Source of the DNA: Barthelona sp. PAP020
Taxonomy: Eukaryota; Metamonada: BaSk clade
Direction: 5' to 3'
Length of the DNA stretch: 33,443 bases
Assembly: GCA_040182905.1 (NCBI GenBank)
Contig: JARQWU010000097.1
Span: forward strand, 1 to 33,443
Translations under genes and position numbers: made by a program
Notes under the pieces: model-generated
What the model was told of the DNA's origin: nothing
The model's input: only the letters and a program-made list of their open reading frames with translations
Databases searched by the model: none
Shown here: positions 26,801 through 33,443 of the stretch, piece by piece
How positions within the stretch are numbered: position 1 is the stretch's first letter
Layout of the letters: each line of letters opens with the position of its first letter

Positions 26801-29800
26801 CCCTTCATCATAAGAATCTCTGCCAAAGATGATCATATCACATGTTTGAATGATAAAGGTCCCTAAGATCTCAATTACAGACACATAAAAAGGAGACTGA
26901 CCTCTAATAATCTCCAAATTATCTCCAACAACATCAGAATCAGATGAATCGTTCAACAATAGTATTTTCAAACAAATACGACAGTATGACTTCATGAAAT
27001 CATTAAACTTGGTTTGAAAACTAGAGGCAGAGGGAGATTTATCCTGATCATGCTTCTTAATGATCAACAAAATTTTGCAAATGTTGGAGGCTTGCAATGC
27101 TATCGACGGATCTGTCCAAAAATCGTTAATCGGAAAGTCACGAACAAATCCATGTAACAGATCAATGTCTATCGCTTCAAAATGAACATTATTGTCAATA
27201 AAGGAACGAATCATTGAAAGAAACATAGTTTTTTTGTGTATATCCATTTTAATTGCAGAATTGCCCGAATTAAAATTCACAAGAGGAACAGATGAATTGA
27301 CACCACTATTCATCACAGAACGCGACATGGACGATTGTTCCACCTTACATGATGATAATGGCATGGGACTTGTGGTCCTAGATTCAAAGGATGTAGCAAA
27401 TGAAGTATCCATTGTAGTTATATATGGATGCAATAATTCCAACAATGAGCATATCTGTGTTTGATGAACGTAGCCAAATATTTCACTTCTCAAAACTTCA
27501 ACATGTAAGTCTGAATGACAGTCGTTCATTTCGAGATAATACTGAGAGAAATCAAAGATGGGTGGAAATGGCAAAAATGAAAAAAGCAAAGGCTCAGAAC
27601 ATACAGCTGCCAATAATCGAAATATTTCCCCATAAATGCTGGTTTTAAGCATCACAAATGAAGTATCAACAACATCACAATGGGCTTCAAACATGTGTTG
27701 ATAAAATAATAATATCGTGGAGATGGACCCAAACACGTCAGAATCATCAACTCTATGAAAGATGTTAACAAGTAATAAAACATGAAAACAGATACATTCG
27801 TTTAATTCTGCAACAGTTTGAATGTTTGTGTAATCGATATCCTGCAATAATAACTTTCGAATTAATTCCATATGTGAATCAACCGATGACATGTTTGATG
27901 AAATATTTTCCGGGGAATCGTTAGAATCAGAGTCTAAACGATCCTCAACCTCAGTAAATGGAGAATTTTGATTCAGAGAAGACGAATTTCTTGAGTTATT
28001 GACATTAATATTCAGGTACTTTGATGTTTTGGAGGTATAACCAACGCCATAAACATCTAACAATTGTCTTACTGCAATGAAGCTCTTCATTGTAGAAGGG
28101 AATATCAATGTTGAAAGGTTAAAACCCAATAATGAGAGAATAGACAAACATCTCTCACGTATTGAAGTTAAAGGATGTGATAATAAGGCCAAACAGATAC
28201 TTTTTGAAAGATAATCGTTTTGAAGGTGAATTGATTGGGGTTGAGGCATTTGTTTTTGAGGATTATTTGAGAGTGTGGAAGCTGAAGCAGAGGAAGAAGT
28301 AGAGTATGCAGAAACTAAAAAGGAAGCCTCTACCAATTGTTCAAGATAAGAAAGATATTGTAAAAGATCACAGTTATTATCATTTTGCTTGCTAGAATAC
28401 TGTGTTGATTTGATTCTAGCAAAGTGAAAGGGATTAATGAGAATTAAACGCTGACAAAATAAATATAAGATGGTAGACATCTTAGAAGAGGAACATTTCA
28501 GGAGGAGATTCTTTGCAGCTGTAGCAAGGGTATAGTTTTTGCTAAAAACACAATTGACCATCAAAACCAAATCGTTATTAACAAAGTCCTCCGACAATAA
28601 TCTATGCTCATGAATCAATCGATCATAACAAGTGAAACAAAGGGTTCTAATATGATCAATCAACCAATCCTCACAATCAAACGCTGAATTTGTTCCTATC
28701 ATGAGATTTTTAGTAATATCTTTGATAAACACAAGATCATTTCTTTCCAAATTGATATACAAATTCCAAATCTCATTGAAATTCTTTTTAATTATGCTAG
28801 AAACATAAGATTCCAAAATATTTATATTAACTTGATTGATAAACTTTAAGCAAATATATATCCCTTTGCTCTTTAAAGAAATACCCAATCCAAAACAAAA
28901 TTGTGAAACCAAATCAGCAAAATATTCCTTTCTACTGATTAGCAACAATATATCATTTACAGAAGAATAAAATCGAATGTCTCCTTGATCTTTTTCTTTC
29001 ATCACTTCTAAACCAATCAAATCAACAAAATGTTTTTCCAATATTAGATATACATTGACATCAATATCATTCTCTATAATAGTACCATCAATATGTTGAT
29101 TATGGGTATTAAGACCATTAAGACCATTATTAGAATCATTGTCAATCTCATGCAAATCAGTTGAATTATCAAATAATATTCTTTGAAAATATGCCTTTTC
29201 AATCAATAAAATGGATAATAAAAGCTCAGTATTATGTATATTTCTTAATAGCAGATAATAAACTTCATTCAAATAATCTGAAAGTTCAATATAATCTAAA
29301 GAACTAAAAGCTTCAAAAGCACATAATATATATGGAGTTTTAGTCATATAATGTTTGATTTTAGACAATAATTGACAATCTATTGTATGATCATTGTATT
29401 TTAATGATATTCCATGTAATAAAAAATTCTTAGCAAACTTCATTTGTATTTGCTTGAAAGAATTGATTTGTTGCATTGAAGTTAAAAAGTATTCATTTGT
29501 ATCAATTAAAAATGTTTTTGAATCATTTAATCTTTTTGAAAAGAATCCAACCAATGAAATGACACCAATATTCAAATATTCTATAAATGGTAAATATTTT
29601 AGAAAATTATCAATTTTTCTATCATGAATTGGTAAAGTTTCAAAAATTATTTTTTCAAAAATCAAAAAATTCTCCTCATCCTCAAGCAAAATGTTCAACT
29701 TTGCTAATATCTTGCTACTAAATACATTCAATCGACCCAATTGTATCTCACTAGCAAAAACACAAGTATATAAATTAATAAAATATTTTATCACATCATT

Positions 29801-30247
29801 AATACGATACCTTGTCATCGATAATTCATAATTATATAATAAAAAACTAAAAGTGATGAAAAAAAACTTCGAAATTTTGAATAATATCGAATAGTATTGG
29901 GTTTCAGTTTCAATTGAATCAAATAATATATGAAAATTATCAAACTTTAAATTTATATTGTTATTAAAGTCATTCCATTTCAATTTAGATCTATTTTTGG
30001 AATTTTTTAAAATTTTTTTTGTTTTTATCTCTTCAGTTAATAAATTAAAGATATATTCATATATTTCAAATAAAAAATCAACAGAATTCTTAATGTTATG
30101 TTGACTTACACTTTTAATCAATCGAAAAGCATCACATTGATAATTTTCATCTAAATCTTTTTCATCTTTTTGTAAAAATTGTAAAAAATCTATTAAATAT
30201 CCTTCTTTAAATGATTTTAACAATTCATTAAATATTATCTGACTCAT
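23819..30247 (-). CDS. Very large alpha-helical protein of unknown function (2142 residues)
   Basis: An uninterrupted 6.4 kb frame with a clear ATG at 30247. The sequence is Leu/Ile/Ser-rich with many amphipathic helices of 15-25 residues and few glycines or motifs, a pattern typical of HEAT/ARM-type solenoids, but I cannot assign repeats or a family. Ser/Asn/Gln-rich, probably disordered segments break it at about 645-680, 745-790 and 950-985. No membrane helix cluster, enzyme motif or zinc finger was seen. The first 600 or so residues use more Asn, Ile, Phe and Tyr and more AT-rich codons than the rest. Large helical scaffolds of this size include rotatin, Nup188/205, focadhesin and THADA; I could not support any of these from memory. 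Confidence 0.9.
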   Translation of the reverse strand: MSQIIFNELLKSFKEGYLIDFLQFLQKDEKDLDENYQCDAFRLIKSVSQHNIKNSVDFLFEIYEYIFNLLTEEIKTKKILKNSKNRSKLKWNDFNNNINLKFDNFHILFDSIETETQYYSILFKISKFFFITFSFLLYNYELSMTRYRINDVIKYFINLYTCVFASEIQLGRLNVFSSKILAKLNILLEDEENFLIFEKIIFETLPIHDRKIDNFLKYLPFIEYLNIGVISLVGFFSKRLNDSKTFLIDTNEYFLTSMQQINSFKQIQMKFAKNFLLHGISLKYNDHTIDCQLLSKIKHYMTKTPYILCAFEAFSSLDYIELSDYLNEVYYLLLRNIHNTELLLSILLIEKAYFQRILFDNSTDLHEIDNDSNNGLNGLNTHNQHIDGTIIENDIDVNVYLILEKHFVDLIGLEVMKEKDQGDIRFYSSVNDILLLISRKEYFADLVSQFCFGLGISLKSKGIYICLKFINQVNINILESYVSSIIKKNFNEIWNLYINLERNDLVFIKDITKNLMIGTNSAFDCEDWLIDHIRTLCFTCYDRLIHEHRLLSEDFVNNDLVLMVNCVFSKNYTLATAAKNLLLKCSSSKMSTILYLFCQRLILINPFHFARIKSTQYSSKQNDNNCDLLQYLSYLEQLVEASFLVSAYSTSSSASASTLSNNPQKQMPQPQSIHLQNDYLSKSICLALLSHPLTSIRERCLSILSLLGFNLSTLIFPSTMKSFIAVRQLLDVYGVGYTSKTSKYLNINVNNSRNSSSLNQNSPFTEVEDRLDSDSNDSPENISSNMSSVDSHMELIRKLLLQDIDYTNIQTVAELNECICFHVLLLVNIFHRVDDSDVFGSISTILLFYQHMFEAHCDVVDTSFVMLKTSIYGEIFRLLAAVCSEPLLFSFLPFPPIFDFSQYYLEMNDCHSDLHVEVLRSEIFGYVHQTQICSLLELLHPYITTMDTSFATSFESRTTSPMPLSSCKVEQSSMSRSVMNSGVNSSVPLVNFNSGNSAIKMDIHKKTMFLSMIRSFIDNNVHFEAIDIDLLHGFVRDFPINDFWTDPSIALQASNICKILLIIKKHDQDKSPSASSFQTKFNDFMKSYCRICLKILLLNDSSDSDVVGDNLEIIRGQSPFYVSVIEILGTFIIQTCDMIIFGRDSYDEGVLRFFDKFILVENLKYSFIHLFSRLFDKSKQLTLHLLNNLFSANNQRLSQSYLNIYLHAFELTTVFRLDSFVYCLLIILTDMNHSMENFNILTNLLLYKLVERKKITSNTSLYGSFNQLDVGIALSSQIESFTQKSSRNNNELGNMVRCLIPSGSYNQEKLFIYLLDNLRVCTHTQWWDVILDYLVILAENFCLTAPIFEKLFKLGFSFKLSQFTRMDKYLTVIRCLATNSNNIEIILFLLMKEMLKLLKIFKHLDDWEQQLLIDPLYLLLLDIAEIIINEESTAFVGLTATTMLRELLLPSIGRRICVRLTVDQSLKQYRGRLHYFADDTSDDLLTTFTGHSFDDYEHKEKGGLAIEVLILLISLISSSNLMNIVLCDHVASVLIYSSLLCFDSGSITVVNSAKKVLIETVTAVVKSTITANYKSSLDDFSSEFLNFNGISELNRFVNFIHCYNTIKTQEERMENIFEVKSSAELTKHLNSLSFYQLLSSIVKLCDSTILEQLYDLCLCMGQLLIDDLTYSFGTNELIFLIKLLLSLRALLTTNELKPKSCKVLSYFLSFIPKLISDESSSLHYMCLATLLDLLMLVVENTKKEILLYPQLIFVTCSLLQTKLSQIFSFSINLLQKILLNLDFNNPLTQDILIQSIKHSIPPPFPLFCKGLLSEYSIIDTFSTIKKLSTLIHLNILTDISSIPEIIIILNIWGWYYALIKNSFNNILSEKSTRILLTNQDIMMFESMIIECESKKNEIFEIIITTCDCITNNNIINYDSLKVLICRCINNEYSGDINGLKSYMQGFSNFLIKYSPLQKLQYWLSFPLAIISGFTTNNVFINSDAFKLISFVLLRNIFVEIHLSSENPIFPEKEFIPLVKSLKNYISNANGTYNEQSIALHFSSQHLGDIFPKSLKSFNFGICFVANVCELTESLICLSVQPVDNRDEINSLESTEQIDAVLREFSCVQKLENTELKKRRHAIISSLHQASQKLMLILDQQEN

Positions 30248-30781
30248 AAGGCATATTAAACTATTCTAAAGAATTATTTTTTTTTTGCTTTTCTTATTTT
30301 TCCTTATTTTATTCTATAATTTCATTCAATTTGTTTTTTACAACATTTATTTTATGTAATATTGAGTTGATTATTAAAAAAAAATGGAATTATTAACTTT
30401 TACAATTTCATTTCCATTTCATTCTTCAAATCCCAAATTTACACTTTAATTCCATTATCTCATAATTTATTTGTAAATATATCATTTATTTTCTAAATTT
30501 AAACTTCAACAAAATTCTACAGAAAGGTCATTTTCTAAAATAGCTTCCCCAAAAAAAAAATACATCAAAAAGATACCAATTAACATTTATACATAAAAAA
30601 TTAATTATTATCACTGGTTTTTTTTGGTTGATTTTTTTGGATTCCTTTCCTTTCAGAAAAGGAGAAGATCTGATTATTGAACAATTTTTGGTTTCTTTAA
30701 TTTTGTTGTCTATCAATCTTGTTAATACTGTTTAATTATTTTTTACAATTCAATATAGATACTAGATAACTTTTTTTTCCA
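30248..30781. other. 534 bp divergent intergenic region, very AT-rich
   Basis: Lies between the large minus-strand gene and the small secreted-protein gene on +. Long A and T runs, a CCTTTC/GAAAAGG-type short inverted pair around 30647-30662, and no ATG-started frame of interest. Presumably promoters for both flanking genes. Confidence 0.45.
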
Positions 30782-31195
30782 ATGCGAATTTTTGTACCTT
30801 TTTTAGTCTTTACTGTTTTTGAATCATATAATAATTTTGCAAAAATTAATATACGATGCAAACATCCTGATTGTAACTTTCTTCCATGTAACAATTCTTT
30901 TTTTATGAAAGCCCTTGCTCATTGTTATTCTTCAAATCCTTTTTTTGAGGGATTAATGACATTGTTAAGGAATTCATCATCAAATGAATGGAATAATGTA
31001 ACGAATGATACCATTATGGATGTTCAATTACTTTGTCATTCCGGTAGACAAGGAGAACCTCGGTGGAGTTCTGATATTGGTTATTTTGATGAAGATTTTC
31101 TTGATGCAGATTATTTGGTAAAGTTTAATAATACCCAAATACCTGCCACCATTGAAATCAACAAATCAATGGAACTCGATATATCTCCTTGCTAA
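30782..31195 (+). CDS. Small, sequon-rich, six-cysteine protein, probably secreted
   Basis: 137 residues. A hydrophobic N-terminal stretch (IFVPFLVFTVF, 3-13) could be a signal peptide, although it contains a proline and lacks a positive tail beyond Arg2. The rest has six cysteines (C26, C31, C36, C48, C85 and the C-terminal C137) and six N-x-S/T sequons (N37, N64, N72, N75, N116, N127). That sequon density is far above the rest of the window and suggests a glycosylated, disulphide-bonded exported protein. The remainder is not similar to any family I know. It is convergent with the protease gene, 124 bp apart. A real gene is likely because the ATG frame starts right after a T-rich leader and codon use fits its neighbours. 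Confidence 0.65.
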   Translation: MRIFVPFLVFTVFESYNNFAKINIRCKHPDCNFLPCNNSFFMKALAHCYSSNPFFEGLMTLLRNSSSNEWNNVTNDTIMDVQLLCHSGRQGEPRWSSDIGYFDEDFLDADYLVKFNNTQIPATIEINKSMELDISPC

Positions 31196-31319
31196 ATTGT
31201 GTTTTTGAATACAATTTGCTGAATTAAATTTATAAATAGCCTAATTTATTTGTTCTCTTTTTCGTCAGCAAAAAAAAACAGATGCTTAAAAATTTATCAG
31301 TAAAAATTATAAAAGAAGG

Positions 31320-32768
31320 TTAAACCTTTTGATAAGATGAATGGTTTGAAAAGTTGTTATTATCAGAAAGCAAAGGTTGCTGGTAAGAATTTTGATATTG
31401 TCGTTGAACACGACTTTGGTTTCTTGGTAGTGCTTGAGGTGGGCAACAAATGGCACGACAACAACATACACAACAACAGAGACAAGCAGCACATATAACA
31501 AAGAGAATTATGAATAAAAAGATAATCAAGGGCCAATTTGTGTGAGAAACTAAAGGAACAAACTTAACGCAAGGAGTCTCGGGTAAAGACTCAACATCAA
31601 CGGTATTATCAATGGTAAATTCCCCTTCACAATACATAGATGGTGAGAAAGGATAATGAGCATTAGCACATTCTTCACTAGAAAATGAAGGAACAGAAGG
31701 AAGCTCTCTGATTCCACAATCTTGATCTCCCCAACCTTCTAAATCCATTGCTAATCTAATATAACCATCGAGTCCCCAACCAGTACCCCAACTATTAAGT
31801 ACTTCCCAATAGGCTGTTTCTCCAGGAACTTTCTTATAACCAACAAGAACAACAGCATGAAGGTGACGGGAATGAGCAGCCAATCCAGCCGGACAGTCTC
31901 TCAAAATCCCCATTTCCTTGGTATAACTCATCCACGGTTCAGCATTAACAACAACTGAAATGGGTCCTAAATTTACAAGGGCAGCCATCATGTCCTCATT
32001 GGATGCAGATGAATCTAAAAGTAGATCTTGGACAAAACCATAACAGGAAGCATGAATGCTATAGTTCATATTCACATCGACACAAGCATCTGTATTAGAA
32101 TCGTATGGAATCTGACATTGAGTCTTAAAAGAATATGGATCTTCAACCTTTGTAGATTCGCTCCAACTTCTATATGCCTGACCTCCATTTGGGGTTCCAG
32201 TTCGACATAAAATGTCTTGAGCAGATAAATAGACTTGCTTACCGGTATGTTTCTTCAAATAGAATTCTGAGACAGCAGCAGAACTTTGAGCAAAACAACT
32301 TCCAATCTCTCCTTGATCTCTAACCAAGAAATTATACTTATCACGCCATGTAAACTCTTCGGGAACATCTTTCCATGTATCCTTTGGTTTCCAATATGTG
32401 ATGTTACGAATCCAATTGGAACCGTCGTAACAATCATCATGAGTCATTCGAGAAATGGAAGAAACAGATGAATTAACAGTGTTAAAAAGATCCTGAGGTT
32501 TTCTAATTTCTTCAAGAAATTCAAACAACTCTGGATGAGAAAAACCATTCAATTCTTCAACAGTTCGATCAAGAATTGGATTATTGATATCTTTAACCAT
32601 TGAATAACGTTCTTTGAATAATTTTTTGCGGCTGAGATACTCAGAAGCTGAAGAATATTCACGATGATGAAGTTCCATAAATTCATTGAAAGAATTTTTC
32701 CTGGTGAAAATATTTTTGCCTTGAACCAATATCAATAACAATAAAACAGTAAACAAAAAATATTTCAT
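31320..32768 (-). CDS. Membrane-anchored papain-family (C1) cysteine protease
   Basis: 482 residues. Signal peptide at 1-17 (YFLFTVLLLLILVQG); a propeptide resembling inhibitor I29 (about 25-80); and the protease domain (about 135-360). Catalytic residues are visible: Gln152 in DQGEIGSCFAQ, Cys158, His304 in HLHAVVLVGY and Asn325 in NSWGTGWGLDGY. The usual CGSCW is IGSCF, so the Cys two residues before the catalytic GSC block, normally in a disulphide, is missing. A transmembrane helix (about 412-428) is followed by a dense Cys cluster (about 426-442: CAACLCCCVCCCRAICC), likely palmitoylated, and a cytosolic tail ending in SYQKV, a YxxPhi-type sorting signal at the extreme C-terminus. Active protease on an endolysosomal or surface membrane is inferred. 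Cathepsins are usually soluble. Confidence 0.92.
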   Translation of the reverse strand: MKYFLFTVLLLLILVQGKNIFTRKNSFNEFMELHHREYSSASEYLSRKKLFKERYSMVKDINNPILDRTVEELNGFSHPELFEFLEEIRKPQDLFNTVNSSVSSISRMTHDDCYDGSNWIRNITYWKPKDTWKDVPEEFTWRDKYNFLVRDQGEIGSCFAQSSAAVSEFYLKKHTGKQVYLSAQDILCRTGTPNGGQAYRSWSESTKVEDPYSFKTQCQIPYDSNTDACVDVNMNYSIHASCYGFVQDLLLDSSASNEDMMAALVNLGPISVVVNAEPWMSYTKEMGILRDCPAGLAAHSRHLHAVVLVGYKKVPGETAYWEVLNSWGTGWGLDGYIRLAMDLEGWGDQDCGIRELPSVPSFSSEECANAHYPFSPSMYCEGEFTIDNTVDVESLPETPCVKFVPLVSHTNWPLIIFLFIILFVICAACLCCCVCCCRAICCPPQALPRNQSRVQRQYQNSYQQPLLSDNNNFSNHSSYQKV

Positions 32769-33443
32769 GTTATTTCAATTGAAAAAAAATATCTTGAAAA
32801 AAAATTGTCAATCATGGAAAAAGATTTTCATCTTCATTCTATTTAAAAAAAAAAAAACAAATCATCAGTAAGATATAAATCCAAATCATTGAATGATTCA
32901 AATCAATTATAAAAATATTCCATCTTTTACTAAACCCAAAATTTCCTTTTTGAGAAAACACTTGTTTACGCTTGATTGGATGAAAATAAACTTAAGAAGT
33001 GTGATTTTTGACTGAAGTCTATGAAAATAAATTTCATAGTGAAACAGAGATTTATTAGCATAAAAAACTTTCAAGATTTCACGCTGAATTTTAAAGTGTC
33101 AAATTTGCTCAGTGTTTTGATTGAGATTTGCAATTTTCACAAATACTTGAAAACAGATATAATATTTCAAAATTCATAGGATTTAAAATTTGAATCACAA
33201 AATATTTATATTTCGGAAATATTTGTTAATTATTTGTTCTTACAGCAAAATAATTTTAATGTGGAAGTTTATGCTCAATGAACGGAATTTATTGGAGATA
33301 TAAAGAGGTCATCAAATATCACTTCCTTTGTTTGTTGTTTCTGGACCACCTTTAGGTCCAATTTTTTAAGTTACTTGGGCATCTGAATCCACGTGAGTTT
33401 TTCCCAAACCTTAAGCTAACTCGTTTCGTTGTTCACTGAACAA
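32769..33443. other. Right-edge region without a confident gene; two good hairpins
   Basis: About 675 bases. It has an A14-type run near 32850, a perfect CTATGAAA/TTTCATAG hairpin (33019-33026 and 33032-33039), and a TGGACC/GGTCCA hairpin (33342-33360) followed by a T6 run. The last 33 bases read on the minus strand as a short frame ending in TAA at 33411-33413, which might be the end of a gene entering from the right, but it is too short to support. Confidence 0.4.
33342..33366. other. Perfect 6-bp hairpin with 7-nt loop followed by T6
   Basis: TGGACC, loop ACCTTTA, GGTCCA, then ATTTTTTAAG. It resembles a terminator-like or RNA 3'-end hairpin, but no RNA gene was recognised upstream on either strand. 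Confidence 0.35.

Noticed and set aside
33044-33118. ACAGAGA followed by ATTAGCA and later CACGC, as in U6 snRNA, with TTTT about 70 nt downstream
   Set aside because: The internal stem-loop region is A/U-rich and does not fold like U6, which is normally highly conserved. Probably chance in AT-rich DNA, although a U6 search of the genome would settle it.
1-33443. tRNA, rRNA or CRISPR features
   Set aside because: No GGTTCGA-type T-loops with matching stems, no rRNA blocks and no regularly spaced short repeats were found by reading both strands.

Overview
The window looks like nuclear DNA from an intron-poor, AT-rich, gene-dense protist. It has about twenty protein-coding genes on both strands, often head-to-head with 50-80 bp between start codons, and AATAAA-type motifs after several stops. 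All three standard stop codons are used. Homologues of CCDC61/VFL3 and a CEP112-type DUF4485 protein point to a lineage with centrioles or basal bodies, so a flagellate or amoeboflagellate. I cannot assign the lineage from sequence alone. No tRNA, rRNA, CRISPR or bacterial-type operon was seen.

Left third (1-11009): a gene end at the left edge; an ASCC1-like 2H phosphoesterase; a tiny membrane protein whose last helix matches the V-ATPase accessory protein ATP6AP2; an unidentified 309-residue protein; a DUF4485 protein; elongation factor TFIIS; a short TRIP4/ASC-1 zinc-finger protein; a WD40 protein; and a head-to-head pair of ribosome-biogenesis genes, DBP4/DDX10 helicase and NOP56. Middle (11010-23336): histone chaperone ASF1 head-to-head with a VAP-type ER protein; an RPUSD2/PUS9-type pseudouridine synthase; a 532 bp element with about 93 bp inverted ends; an active-looking kinase/coiled-coil/WD40 fusion; another WD40 protein; CCDC61; and the AP-3 mu subunit. 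Right third (23337-33443): a 2142-residue protein I do not recognise, a small sequon-rich secreted protein, and a membrane-anchored papain-family protease.

The most informative result is a set of tiny spliceosomal introns (36, 42 and 39 nt) near the 5' ends of NOP56, VAP and AP3M. All begin GTAT and end with a CTAAY branch-site-like motif 7-8 nt before the terminal AG. Removing them restores the expected conserved N-termini, and in VAP removes an in-frame TAA. Gene finders using only open frames would truncate all three.

Other linked observations: two ASC-1 complex subunits (ASCC1 and TRIP4) lie within 5 kb and both are reduced; the kinase's WD40 half has a free-standing paralogue 10 kb away; and a three-copy repeat family flanks the kinase gene.
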